A program made the position numbers and the translations under genes. The notes below the pieces were generated by a model. It was not told the origin of the DNA and ran no database searches. It saw nothing but the letters and a program-made list of their open reading frames with translations. DNA of 64,000 bases from DRYM01 sp964526225 (GTDB lineage Archaea > Thermoproteota > Thermoprotei_A > EX4484-217-1): NCBI GenBank assembly GCA_964526225.1, contig CAZGLL010000005.1, forward strand, positions 1-64,000. The letters are read 5' to 3'. Each line of letters starts with the position of its first letter. The first letter of the stretch is position 1. Shown piece after piece: positions 32,604 to 40,895 of this stretch.

Positions 32604-33800
32604 TGATAAAACATCTTTAATATTTATGCTTACTCCTCTGTTCGCTAAGGTCTTTGATAGCGCATATGTTACGGTAAATATGTTATCAAGAGTTGCCGTA
32701 ATTCCCATATGCCCTATTCTAATAGCTCTATTCGAAATTTCGCCTAAAGCCGTTGCTACGAGAACACCATATTTTCTCCACATATCATTAACAACAGTTT
32801 CGCTATCAATACCGTTTGGCATATAGACAGCAGTAACTGTAGGTGAAGCGATTTCTTCAGATTCAGCAACTATTCTTAAGCCCATTTTTCTTAAAGCATC
32901 CCTTAACTTCTTAGAAACTAACAAATGTCTCCTATAAACGTTCTGTAATCCTTCATTAAATATTCTCTCTAAAGACACTTTAAGACCGTAGAGTAGATTT
33001 ATCGGGGGTGTTGAAGGTAGTCTTCTCTTTGTTTCCCAGAAATTCAGCCATAATCTGAGATTTAAATAGTAACCTTTGGGTTCTAACTTCTCCATTTCTT
33101 CAACAATTTTTTTACTTAAGCTTACTATTGCTAATCCAGGGGGCATATTTAGTGCTTTTTGCGCTCCAAAAACTACAGCATCTACTCCGCTCTTACCATT
33201 ATTGACATTTATTGGGACAGCACCTGCTGTTGATACAGCATCAACTATTATTTTAGCTTGGGAATTCTCCTTAACAACTTTAGCTATCTCTTCAATATTG
33301 AATATTGTTCCGGCTGATGTCTCACAATGAGCAAATACGACATAGTCTACTTTGTTCTTAGAAAGATACTTTTCTATAGCCTTTAAACTAGGAATTTTAC
33401 CCTGTCTTTCCCTTATAACATCAACTTTGCCATGATAAATTTTAATGAGGTTAGCTATTATTTCTCCAAAATAGCCTGCTGAAAGAACAAGAACCCGTGT
33501 TTTCTCGTTGATTAGCGTTGATACTAATGCTTCTAAACCTACTGTAGCTCCGCCGCCCATGATTATTACTTCTCCATCATTATTTAGGAGCTTTTTAATA
33601 AGCTTAACATCTACATCATATATCTCTTGGTAGTTCGGGAGTAGAGCTTCATCTGAAACTATCGTTTTAAGAACTTCCTGAGGGACTTCTGTAGGACCGG
33701 GAGTCATTATATAGTATTTCTTGCTAAACAGCTTTTCTTCGTAAGAAATTTCAGTCGGTTGATCCGTCATCACTTTATCAGCCTGGAAAGTACTCATCAC
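32592..33800 (-). CDS. Class V aminotransferase (serine/alanine-glyoxylate aminotransferase-like)
   Basis: The 402-residue PLP enzyme shows YYIMTPGPTEVPQEVL, then VIIMGGGATVGLEALVSTL, HCETSAGTIFNIEEIAKVV and AVVFGAQKALNMPPGLAIV, with the PLP lysine in QKALN. This is the serine-pyruvate/alanine-glyoxylate transaminase group. It likely interconverts serine or alanine with pyruvate or glyoxylate. Several methionines near the N-terminus leave the exact start open; the ATG of MTDQPTEISYEE (about 33770) is an alternative. Confidence 0.88.
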   Translation of the reverse strand: MMSTFQADKVMTDQPTEISYEEKLFSKKYYIMTPGPTEVPQEVLKTIVSDEALLPNYQEIYDVDVKLIKKLLNNDGEVIIMGGGATVGLEALVSTLINEKTRVLVLSAGYFGEIIANLIKIYHGKVDVIRERQGKIPSLKAIEKYLSKNKVDYVVFAHCETSAGTIFNIEEIAKVVKENSQAKIIVDAVSTAGAVPINVNNGKSGVDAVVFGAQKALNMPPGLAIVSLSKKIVEEMEKLEPKGYYLNLRLWLNFWETKRRLPSTPPINLLYGLKVSLERIFNEGLQNVYRRHLLVSKKLRDALRKMGLRIVAESEEIASPTVTAVYMPNGIDSETVVNDMWRKYGVLVATALGEISNRAIRIGHMGITATLDNIFTVTYALSKTLANRGVSINIKDVLSSLT

Positions 33801-33840
33801 ATTCTTATGCGTTTAACATTTAAGCCTCGGGAGACATATA

Positions 33841-33962
33841 AGTTTATGCCGCGCGGCGCACGACTCCATAAGCTTGGAGGTTGATGAAGCTTACAAGGGA
33901 TGAGCCCTTACATGGGGCGATGATGTTTCTTCCCGGTTAAGGCTCTTACATACAGACGATTC
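33841..33962. ncRNA. GC-enriched, C/D-like intergenic region of unclear identity
   Basis: The region begins with the GC palindrome GCCGCGCGGC, unusual in this AT-rich genome. It then holds C-box-like TTGATGA (33881-33887), a 12-base spacer, ATGA as a possible D', and C'-like GATGATG near 33919-33925. No D box CTGA follows at the proper distance. GAGCC/GGCTC arms (near 33903 and 33941) can pair. It may hold one or two non-coding RNAs, or a leader of the following TsaC gene. The strand is uncertain. Confidence 0.3.
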
Positions 33963-33973
33963 TATGGTGATGA

Positions 33974-34612
33974 ATGCTGAACACGATAGTATTGAAAATT
34001 AATCCTGAAAATCCCGAAAACAATATTCTCGCAATAGCTTCTTTTATGCTTAAATTAGGGGAGGTAATAGTATTTCCTACAGACACCGTTTATGGTTTAG
34101 GCGCTAATCCATTTAATGAAATGTCAGTGTTAAAGGTTTATGAGATTAAAGGTAGAGAATTCAATAAGCCCCTCCCAATACTTGTATCTAATATTAATAC
34201 TGCAATGAAGCTAGGTGTTTTCGACGAAAGAGCTTTAAAGTTAGCGAGGAAGTTCTGGCCAGGATCATTAACAATAGTGGTTAGAAGGAAAATGGGAATT
34301 GCAAGCTTAGCTTTAGGAGGACAAGATAAGATAGCTTTACGAATGCCGAATCATAAGGTGGCTTTAAAACTTGCCGAATCATTAGGTGGGGCAATAGTAG
34401 GTACTAGCGCTAATGTTTCGGGGCTGAAAGCAGCAAAGACCGCTAACGAAGCTAAGGAGATGCTAGGGAGTAGAGTAAAACTTATTCTTGATGCTGGTCC
34501 ATCACCTAAAAAAGTACCTTCAACCATTGTTGACGTAACTGTTAAGCCATTTAAAATAATCAGGCTAGGTCCAGTAAACATAGAGGAAATCGAAAAAGTT
34601 ATTGGTGAATAG
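33974..34612 (+). CDS. Threonylcarbamoyl-AMP synthase, TsaC/YrdC type
   Basis: The 212-residue protein is a single YrdC domain: GEVIVFPTDTVYGLGANPFN, KVYEIKGREFNKPLPILV, FWPGSLTIVVRRK, IALRMPNHKVA and GTSANVSGLKAAKTANEAKE. It makes threonylcarbamoyl-adenylate from threonine, bicarbonate and ATP for the t6A modification of ANN-decoding tRNAs. It lacks the C-terminal Sua5 domain. GGTGATGA before the ATG is its ribosome binding site. It is followed after three bases by a small unknown gene. Confidence 0.92.
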   Translation: MLNTIVLKINPENPENNILAIASFMLKLGEVIVFPTDTVYGLGANPFNEMSVLKVYEIKGREFNKPLPILVSNINTAMKLGVFDERALKLARKFWPGSLTIVVRRKMGIASLALGGQDKIALRMPNHKVALKLAESLGGAIVGTSANVSGLKAAKTANEAKEMLGSRVKLILDAGPSPKKVPSTIVDVTVKPFKIIRLGPVNIEEIEKVIGE

Positions 34613-34615
34613 TTC

Positions 34616-34906
34616 ATGCGTATTTTTGAAAGAAGAGAAAAGAGAGAAGAACTTGCTACTAAATTAAGAGAGATGGGATATTACGTAAGACTGCATGCTT
34701 ACGAATATCTTGTCATGTGGAATGGGAAAATTCTCTGCACAATTTATATTTTCCCTTTAGAAAACACATGTATAGTGAATTACAACAAGGAAATTTCCGG
34801 AGAAAAACCAAAGAAGAAAGTATATGAAATAGTAAATGTTATAAAAACCTTAGATCCAAACATTAAGATTATGGTGAAAGAAACACCTAAAAGTAAGAAT
34901 ATTTAA
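34616..34906 (+). CDS. Hypothetical protein, 96 residues
   Basis: I do not recognise this protein. It is charged and probably alpha/beta: helix RREKREELATKLREMG, strands YYVRLHAYEYLVMWNGKILCTIYIF and NTCIVNYNKEI, then a helix and the strand IKIMVKETP. It starts three bases after the TsaC gene, so the two are translated from one mRNA. A tRNA-modification link is only guilt by association. Confidence 0.55.
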   Translation: MRIFERREKREELATKLREMGYYVRLHAYEYLVMWNGKILCTIYIFPLENTCIVNYNKEISGEKPKKKVYEIVNVIKTLDPNIKIMVKETPKSKNI

Positions 34907-34974
34907 TATTGTTAAGCTTGTCTAAAAATGTTAAATTTATATCTGGTAGATCCTAAATATTAAAGTAAAATAAG

Positions 34975-34993
34975 TTAGCTTAGAGGATCCTAA
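34975..34993 (+). promoter_or_regulatory. DtxR-type operator overlapping the leader of the DtxR-family gene
   Basis: TTAGCTTAGAGGATCCTAA matches the bacterial DtxR consensus box at 14 of 19 positions by my count. It ends three bases before the start codon of a DtxR-family regulator and about 30 bases after a TATA box (TTTATAT, 34936-34942). A second half-site GATCCTAAATA lies about 35 bases upstream. Metal-dependent autorepression is the natural reading. Confidence 0.5.
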
Positions 34994-34996
34994 ATA

Positions 34997-35446
34997 ATGA
35001 GTGAGGCTCAATACCTTACACGAACACTTCAAGAATATCTTAAGTCAATATACAGGCTCAAAGTAGAGCAGAGAAAGAAGGTAATTAGGGTAAAGGATAT
35101 TGCAGCAGAACTCAAAGTTACAATGCCGAGCGTAACTGACGCTATGAAAAGACTTTCTAAACTGGGTTTAGTACATTATGAGAGATATGGGTTCATAGAT
35201 TTAACACATGAAGGCGAAAAAGTAGCAAAAGAACTTTATGATAGATGGGTTGTTCTCAAACATTTACTGCATGATATTTTAGGAGTTCCTGAAGACAAAG
35301 CTAGTACAGATGCGTGCAAAATAGAGCATGATCTTTCTAAGGAAACAGCAGAAAAAATAGCATTATTAACGCTTTTTATAGATAACTGCCTTAGTGAAGA
35401 ACTTAAGAGTAAGTTAAAACTGTTTATAGAGTCGAGAAAATGCTAG
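34997..35446 (+). CDS. DtxR/MntR-family metal-dependent transcription regulator
   Basis: The 149-residue protein has the N-terminal winged helix (RTLQEYLKSIYRL, IRVKDIAAELKVTMPSVTDAMKRLSKLGLVHYERYGFIDLTHEGEKVA) followed by the dimerisation/metal domain (LLHDILGVPEDKASTDACKIEHDLSKET). The C-x2-E-H pattern in CKIEH is the metal-binding core of DtxR/MntR/IdeR proteins. There is no C-terminal SH3-like domain, as usual for archaeal members. The metal (Fe or Mn) is unknown. An operator-like sequence sits at its own start. Confidence 0.88.
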   Translation: MSEAQYLTRTLQEYLKSIYRLKVEQRKKVIRVKDIAAELKVTMPSVTDAMKRLSKLGLVHYERYGFIDLTHEGEKVAKELYDRWVVLKHLLHDILGVPEDKASTDACKIEHDLSKETAEKIALLTLFIDNCLSEELKSKLKLFIESRKC

Positions 35447-35468
35447 AATAAAAATGAGGTTCTAATGA

Positions 35469-36110
35469 ATGAGTAAGAAGAAGGTCACTGTTGAAGTAAA
35501 AAATAATTTAAAGAACTTAGTTTTACTAATAGAAGCATTAGATGGCTTTCGTAGAGGTAGAGGAATATCTCTTTCAGTGATGGAGAAAGCATATTACAAT
35601 ATAACGATTGATTTACCAATAAAATGGAAGTACATTAGAAGGATCATTCAGTCCCTAATAAGATACCCTATGAAAGATGGTAGAGTCTTTAGACATTATA
35701 AGCTACTTAGATGGGCTAGAACATTAACGAACACAGGTATTGTTATGATAATTATCGGAACAGTTATTGCATTAATTTTTGGCAGAAGCGAATTAACATT
35801 AGCCTCGTTAATTATAGGTGTTGGTCTAGTGTATTCTATGTTCTTTCTTAACTGGTATTCTCTAAAGCAAATTTACAAGTACTACGATGAACATGCAAAT
35901 GAACTCTCAAGTAGAACGAAGAAGTTAAAGGATGCAGCACAAATACTCATAAACATTATGCGTGAAGAACTTATAAAAAACGGTATTAGCCCAACAAAAT
36001 ATCCTCTTAGACTATATAATGTTGATTATAAAGGTATAGAAGTTATTTCTAAACCGACATTTTATAGAAAAACGTATTTATGTATTGTCTCAACAGAGGA
36101 AGAAAGTTAA
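35469..36110 (+). CDS. Hypothetical membrane protein with two transmembrane segments
   Basis: Unrecognised, 213 residues. Two adjacent membrane helices (about residues 85-107, TGIVMIIIGTVIALIFG, and 113-135, ASLIIGVGLVYSMFFLNW) form a hairpin between a basic N-terminal and a helical C-terminal cytoplasmic domain. The gene follows the DtxR-family regulator by 22 bases in the same direction, so it may be part of its regulon; a metal-related role is only suggested by position. It overlaps the convergent phosphoribosyltransferase gene by four bases. Confidence 0.6.
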   Translation: MSKKKVTVEVKNNLKNLVLLIEALDGFRRGRGISLSVMEKAYYNITIDLPIKWKYIRRIIQSLIRYPMKDGRVFRHYKLLRWARTLTNTGIVMIIIGTVIALIFGRSELTLASLIIGVGLVYSMFFLNWYSLKQIYKYYDEHANELSSRTKKLKDAAQILINIMREELIKNGISPTKYPLRLYNVDYKGIEVISKPTFYRKTYLCIVSTEEES

Positions 36111-37303
36111 TTAATGCTTGGCTCAGGCAATTTGAATATCTGGTTTAAAACATAGTTTCTTATCTCGTCAACTGATGGTAGTTTACGCAATATTTTACCG
36201 TTCTCAATATATTTTACCAACATAGGTTCCATTTGTGAATAACATAGTTTACATTTATGTTTTTCATTGCGGTCTAGGAGACCTATTATTCTTTCATTAA
36301 TGTGATTTGGGCATACGTAAAGCTGTTTAGCTCCTGGCATTTTTCCTCTTTTAGCTCTAGGTACCCATTTATTGTTAGTAAATACTTCAACTATGTCCGC
36401 ACTAATATCTATTGATTTAGGAAAGGCTATAGATGTACCTACACCAAAGCCGTCAACATAGTCTCTAAGTTTAACTATGGATTTCTCATCTATTCCTCCG
36501 CTTACAAATATTTTAACGTGAGAGAAGCCGTTAATGTCAAGAGTCCATCTAACCTCTTTAACTATCTTTACCATGTCTCCTCTTCTACTGCTTGGAGTAT
36601 CTAGTCTTACAGCATAGAGTTTCTCTTTTAGAAATTTAGCCGCCATTAGCGCTTCTTCCCGCTCATCATAGAAGGTGTCGACAAGAGCTATTCTCGGAAC
36701 ATCCTTTTCAACTACTTCGTCAAATGCTTTCCAAGCTTCAGTTTGGCTATCAAAAACTACGATAAGTGCATGAGGCATTGTTCCTTTAGGTTTCACGTTA
36801 ATGTATTTCTCACTTAAAACACCAGAAACACCATCTGCGCCGCCAATATATGCTGCTCTGTCTGCCATGGGCTGTATTGCTGGATGAAGAGCTCTTAAAC
36901 CAAAGAATAAGACTGTTTTGTCTCTAGCAAGCCTTTTAACTCGTGCTGTAGCTGTTGAAATACTTGTATAGTGTCTTAAAATACCTAGAATTGCTGTTTC
37001 GAAAACAGCAAAATCAGCATAATTACCCTCAATAATCATTAATGGTTCAAAGGGTTTAAACAATGTACCTTCAGGCAATGCCCAAACGCTAACCGGTTTT
37101 CCTTCAAGAACCTTTAATGCTTCCTCTAAACCTGTAAATATAGCCCAATCATAACCATCAGGTAAGCTATATACGTGAAACTCCATTCTAACCTTAACAT
37201 TATCTAATCCCTTTTTACGTAAAATATTCTCTGTTCGTACAAAGTAGATGTCAGTTGCTTTTCCCGAAAGAATTTCCTCCTCCGAAGCAACATATAGCTT
37301 CAT
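36107..37303 (-). CDS. Nicotinate phosphoribosyltransferase with C-terminal zinc-binding segment
   Basis: The 398-residue enzyme joins nicotinate to PRPP in NAD salvage. Family marks are ATDIYFVRTENIL, EFHVYSLPDGYDWAIFTGL, VWALPEGTLFKPFEPLM, FFGLRALHPAIQPMADRAAY, VDTFYDEREEAL and KIFVSGGIDE. The C-terminus adds CPNH and CKLC, about 30 residues apart, a likely zinc site seen in related archaeal and bacterial enzymes. The length is normal. The gene stands alone, downstream of a stretch with a C/D sRNA candidate. Confidence 0.9.
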   Translation of the reverse strand: MKLYVASEEEILSGKATDIYFVRTENILRKKGLDNVKVRMEFHVYSLPDGYDWAIFTGLEEALKVLEGKPVSVWALPEGTLFKPFEPLMIIEGNYADFAVFETAILGILRHYTSISTATARVKRLARDKTVLFFGLRALHPAIQPMADRAAYIGGADGVSGVLSEKYINVKPKGTMPHALIVVFDSQTEAWKAFDEVVEKDVPRIALVDTFYDEREEALMAAKFLKEKLYAVRLDTPSSRRGDMVKIVKEVRWTLDINGFSHVKIFVSGGIDEKSIVKLRDYVDGFGVGTSIAFPKSIDISADIVEVFTNNKWVPRAKRGKMPGAKQLYVCPNHINERIIGLLDRNEKHKCKLCYSQMEPMLVKYIENGKILRKLPSVDEIRNYVLNQIFKLPEPSIN

Positions 37304-37410
37304 AGTTTAACCACCATTAACACTGTAAAAGCCCTATAAAGGTGTTATAAGTGGTGAAATTTAAACTTAGCCAACAAAATACGAAGCACAAGTAAGTAGG
37401 AAAAGCATAG

Positions 37411-37418
37411 TATAAATA
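37411..37418 (+). promoter_or_regulatory. TATA box of a C/D sRNA candidate
   Basis: TATAAATA lies about 25-30 bases before the sRNA candidate, with no plus-strand protein gene downstream. Confidence 0.5.
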
Positions 37419-37442
37419 TTCAGCAGAAGTTACAATATCTAC

Positions 37443-37512
37443 CGAAACGTGATGATGCTCTGCCGCATATGAACTGTTAAGGGATGATGCTAAGAACCCC
37501 TGTCTGACAAGG
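37443..37512 (+). ncRNA. C/D box guide RNA candidate
   Basis: The order is C box GTGATGA (37449-37455), a 13-base guide TGCTCTGCCGCAT, D' box ATGA (37469-37472), an 11-base spacer, C' box ATGATGC (37484-37490), a 13-base guide TAAGAACCCCTGT and D box CTGA (37504-37507). Box C and D match the consensus exactly; D' and C' each differ by one base. Spacings are ideal for archaeal C/D sRNA, and a TATA box precedes it. It overlaps the 3' end of the MobA-like gene on the other strand. Predicted targets contain ATGCGGCAGAGCA and ACAGGGGTTCTTA. Confidence 0.7.
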
Positions 37513-38131
37513 TACTACATAATTTTTCTACTTTTAACAAATCATCTAAAGTATTTATGTTTGTAAAGACGATTTCTGGATTTCTAGATAAGCTAAATAC
37601 GCTAACTAAACAAGGTTTTTCTAGAAATTCTAGTGGCGCTCTTGCTTTACGCATACCTAACATTAATGCTTTATAGGATGCTTTAACAAGCTTCTTCCTC
37701 CTATACGCTGAAACCAAAGGTTCTATGAAGCCATTTGGCCATTCAGGTACTACAGCATCGCACTCTTTAAGCTTTGACAGCATTTTCTTGATAACATCAG
37801 TAGTCATTAATGGGTAATCAACAGCCATTATAAACACATACTCTGTTCTAGCATGTTTCGCACCTGTATAAATTGCAACTAAGGGACCGTCCTCAAACTT
37901 TTCCTCATCCTCTACAATTTTTACTTTAAAACGTCCTAAAGCTTCTTCAAGCATGGCTTTTTGTTTATTGTTTTTAACTACAACTATTACCTCTTCAAAT
38001 AATTCTTTACTAAATAGTTTTTCAAGAACTAATTCTATGAGTGGTTTGCCGCAAACTCTTAGAAGGGGTTTAAATTGAAAGTTTATTCTCCTGCCTAATC
38101 CTCCAGACAAAATTATTAATGAATTCTTCAT
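37490..38131 (-). CDS. MobA-like NTP transferase
   Basis: The 213-residue protein has LIILSGGLGRRINFQFKPLL at the start, the VCGKPLIELVLEKL segment, EDGPLVAIYTGAKHARTEYVFIMAVDYPLMT and EPLVSAYRRKKLV. This is the layout of MobA (molybdenum cofactor guanylyltransferase) and of archaeal CobY-like enzymes. GTP is the usual nucleotide. No Mo-cofactor or cobalamin genes are nearby to decide. The start overlaps the BtpA-family stop by four bases. Confidence 0.8.
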   Translation of the reverse strand: MKNSLIILSGGLGRRINFQFKPLLRVCGKPLIELVLEKLFSKELFEEVIVVVKNNKQKAMLEEALGRFKVKIVEDEEKFEDGPLVAIYTGAKHARTEYVFIMAVDYPLMTTDVIKKMLSKLKECDAVVPEWPNGFIEPLVSAYRRKKLVKASYKALMLGMRKARAPLEFLEKPCLVSVFSLSRNPEIVFTNINTLDDLLKVEKLCSTLSDRGS

Positions 38132-38946
38132 TGTAAACTCTCTCTTAACCTCCTAACTTTCTCCATAAGTTTCCTAACTCTTTCAGCATCCACTGGATTA
38201 TCTACTTTGTTTTTAACTTTAAAATATGTTCCAATAATAAATCCGTCCGCATATTTCCAGTATTTTTCAATATTTGAGTAATTTACTCCGCTTCCCACGA
38301 TTACGGGTAGGTATGAAGCACCCTTTGCTTTAACTACGTTTTCAATTGGGGTTTCAGAACCTGTACGTTCTCCTGTTACTATTATTGCGTCTGCGAGCCC
38401 TCTTTCTTCACATTCCTTCACAACGTACTCTAAATCAGCTTTACCTAAAGGTGTTGCATGCTTGACGTTTACATCGGCAAACACCATTACTGTATTTTCG
38501 TTAAGAACCTTCTTTTTTAAAGCTAATTCTCTAGCTATCGGTTTGATAATTCCTTCGGGTGCCGTTAGTACTTGACATAAACTATTAACCCTTATGAAAT
38601 CCGCTTTTACAACATGGGCTATGCCCAATGCTTCAACACCTGAGTTTCGTAAAACATTTATTCCTAAAGGTATGTTGAATTCCTTCTTAATAGCATATGA
38701 TATAACCGAAATTGCAGCTAATGTTTCAGCTTCTCTAACCCTTATAGCAAAAGGTTTATCGCCAAAATTTTCCACAATAACAGCGTCTATACCTCCTTCA
38801 ACATAGCTTTTAGCGTCACTAAATGCTCTCTCAAAGACTTCTTCAAAATTCCCATTATACCTTGGCGAACCAGGTAGGGGCATTAAATGTATAACGCCTA
38901 TTACTGGTTTTTTCCTAAAGAAGTTTTCATTTATAACATGGCTCAT
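38128..38946 (-). CDS. BtpA/SgcQ family TIM-barrel protein
   Basis: The 272-residue protein carries the BtpA pattern: KKPVIGVIHLMPLPGSPRY, GGIDAVIVENFGDKPF, IPLGINVLRNSGVEALGIA, ADFIRVNSLC, VFADVNVKHATPLG and GSGVNYSNIEKYWKYADGFIIG. BtpA affects photosystem I stability in cyanobacteria; the archaeal role is unknown, and the TIM-barrel suggests an enzyme. It is translationally coupled to the MobA-like gene by a four-base overlap. Confidence 0.85.
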   Translation of the reverse strand: MSHVINENFFRKKPVIGVIHLMPLPGSPRYNGNFEEVFERAFSDAKSYVEGGIDAVIVENFGDKPFAIRVREAETLAAISVISYAIKKEFNIPLGINVLRNSGVEALGIAHVVKADFIRVNSLCQVLTAPEGIIKPIARELALKKKVLNENTVMVFADVNVKHATPLGKADLEYVVKECEERGLADAIIVTGERTGSETPIENVVKAKGASYLPVIVGSGVNYSNIEKYWKYADGFIIGTYFKVKNKVDNPVDAERVRKLMEKVRRLRESLQ

Positions 38947-39018
38947 TCCTTAATCACCAATACTGCTAACATTAATTAGGAACAGATTTATTTAAACTAA
39001 ATTCTCGAGGACAAAAAT

Positions 39019-39648
39019 ATGGGTGCTTTTAAGCTTATTGCTAGGAATGGTGAATTATTTAGGGATTTTGAAAGGTACGCTATAGTCCATAAGGATCATG
39101 TGCTTGTTAGGGTAAAATATGCTTTATTAACGGATATAGATTATTTAGCACTTATTCTAAAGAAACATACGGTTCTAGGTACTTTAGCGTTAGGGAAAAT
39201 TGTTGAAAAAGGTATTGAAGTTCCTAAGAGTATTTTAGGTAAAACAGTAGTTTTAGGTCCTAAATGTTTATCCAAAATATATGTTAAAGATATTGATGGG
39301 CTTGCTTCAAGCTATGTAGCAGTGCCTGTTAATTGTGTTAAAGAAGCTTCGCTTAACAATCCATATATTCTATTAACACCATGTTTTAGAGGGCTATTAC
39401 GTTACGGAAATCTAAAATACGTTCTCGAAGGTGGAAGTGATGTATGGGGCTTTAACCCAACCCCCTTATTCAAAGGGAGAATTAAAACATACATTTGCTG
39501 TTTAGACTTCTATGAGAAACTAAATTTTGATGAGAAAACTTTATCCGAAGTTGAAGGATACTTTAAGACGTATTTTTTCAAAATCGAGGAAAATTTAGCT
39601 GAACTTAAAAAGGCGTTAATGAAAAGCATTGTTTTTGTTATTTTTTAA
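39019..39648 (+). CDS. Degenerate MDR (alcohol dehydrogenase-like) GroES-domain protein
   Basis: The 209-residue protein resembles the N-terminal GroES-like domain of medium-chain dehydrogenases: HVLVRVKYALLTDIDYLALI, VLGTLALGKIVEKGIEVPKSILGKTVVLGP. The catalytic zinc cysteine (GICGTD in active enzymes) is replaced by ALLTDID, and the GHE zinc motif is absent. There is no recognisable GxGxxG Rossmann motif afterwards. It could be a decayed or repurposed MDR protein. It overlaps the convergent HMG-CoA reductase gene by 11 bases. Confidence 0.5.
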   Translation: MGAFKLIARNGELFRDFERYAIVHKDHVLVRVKYALLTDIDYLALILKKHTVLGTLALGKIVEKGIEVPKSILGKTVVLGPKCLSKIYVKDIDGLASSYVAVPVNCVKEASLNNPYILLTPCFRGLLRYGNLKYVLEGGSDVWGFNPTPLFKGRIKTYICCLDFYEKLNFDEKTLSEVEGYFKTYFFKIEENLAELKKALMKSIVFVIF

Positions 39649-40894
39649 ATTTCCAAATAAGCCCTCTGCCTAATCTTTTATGGGCTTCAGCTAAATGTCC
39701 AGCTGCTAAGGCAGCAAGTAAGCTTAGTTCTCCAGCTAATACTGCAGCCGCTATTATTTCGGCAAATTTCTTAGCATTAGTTCCCGGAGGATTACCTGAA
39801 CCATAAACTCCAAGAATTTTCAAGGCTTCTTTCTGAGTAGGTAAGCGTGTACCACCGCCTACAGTACCTACCTCGAGGCTTGGAAGAGTTGCTGAAATAT
39901 AGAGGTCGTTTTCTTCAGTTAACTCCGCCCAAGTATATCCCATGCTACTTTCAACTATCTGAGCAGCATCTTGCCCTGTAGCTAAAAATATTGCTGCAAT
40001 AATGTTAGCAAAGTGTGCATTGAAGCTTATACTTCCGGCTCTTGCTGAACCTAAAAGATTCTTTCTTACATTTACCTCTACTATATGTTCCGATTTAGTT
40101 TTCAAGACTTCTTTAACAACCTCTTTCTTAATTACTGCTTCAGCAACAACAGTTTTCCCTCTTCCATGTAGCATATTAAGTACAGATGGTTTCTTATCTA
40201 CACACATGTTTCCGCTAAGTGAAATACATTTAGCTTTCTTAAACTCCTTCTCAATAAACTTACATATTCTATCGGTAGCTATTGTGGCCATGTTCATACC
40301 CATAGCATCTCCTGTTGAATAAACACATCTTAACCATACATTATTCCCCGCCATGAAGGGCTCTATTCTTATCAGCTTTCCATGTCTTGTTGTGGATTCA
40401 GCCTCAGCTTTTAGCTTATCAAAATTTTCATTAACCCATTTGATTAACTCTATTCCATCAACAATAGAGTTTACGTGGAAAACTGGTGCACGAGTCATAC
40501 CATCATTCAATATTCTAACTGTGGCTCCTCCGCTTTCACTTATAGCCTTACAGCCTCTATTCACACTAGCCACAAGAGCTCCTTCCGATGTTGCTAATGG
40601 TATGTAGAACTCTCCCTTAGCATATTCGCCGTTCACCTTTAATGGGCCAGCTATTCCTAAAGGTATTTGTACGGCTCCTATTGGGTTTTCAATGTTTCTT
40701 CCTACAACTTCGACCCAATCTATTGTTGTGAAAGCTATGTTGGTTAAAGAAACCCCTAGAATTTTCTCTAAAGCCAACCTCCTAACAAGCGTTGCTTCAT
40801 TACTATTACCTAATATAGCATCTAGTTCATGAAACTTTATTTCTCCCCTAACCACTTTCTCCACTATTTCCTTAAGTTTATTTTCTAACTTCAT
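39638..40894 (-). CDS. hmgA: Hydroxymethylglutaryl-CoA reductase
   Basis: The 418-residue enzyme reduces HMG-CoA to mevalonate, the committed step of archaeal lipid synthesis. Marks are ENPIGAVQIPLGIAGPL, YIPLATSEGALVASVNRG (catalytic Glu), FMAGNNVWLRCVYSTGDAMGMNM (nucleotide site), SGNMCVDKKPS (catalytic Lys) and VGTVGGGTRLPTQ. The C-terminal GHLAEAHKRLGR contains the catalytic His. It is the last gene of the thiolase cluster, one base after the DUF35 gene stop. Confidence 0.95.
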   Translation of the reverse strand: MKLENKLKEIVEKVVRGEIKFHELDAILGNSNEATLVRRLALEKILGVSLTNIAFTTIDWVEVVGRNIENPIGAVQIPLGIAGPLKVNGEYAKGEFYIPLATSEGALVASVNRGCKAISESGGATVRILNDGMTRAPVFHVNSIVDGIELIKWVNENFDKLKAEAESTTRHGKLIRIEPFMAGNNVWLRCVYSTGDAMGMNMATIATDRICKFIEKEFKKAKCISLSGNMCVDKKPSVLNMLHGRGKTVVAEAVIKKEVVKEVLKTKSEHIVEVNVRKNLLGSARAGSISFNAHFANIIAAIFLATGQDAAQIVESSMGYTWAELTEENDLYISATLPSLEVGTVGGGTRLPTQKEALKILGVYGSGNPPGTNAKKFAEIIAAAVLAGELSLLAALAAGHLAEAHKRLGRGLIWKFKK

Positions 40895-40895
40895 A

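Noticed and set aside
33967..33973. GTGATGA as a C box
   Set aside because: It lies directly before the TsaC start codon and is better explained as its ribosome binding site; the CTGA that follows is inside the coding start.
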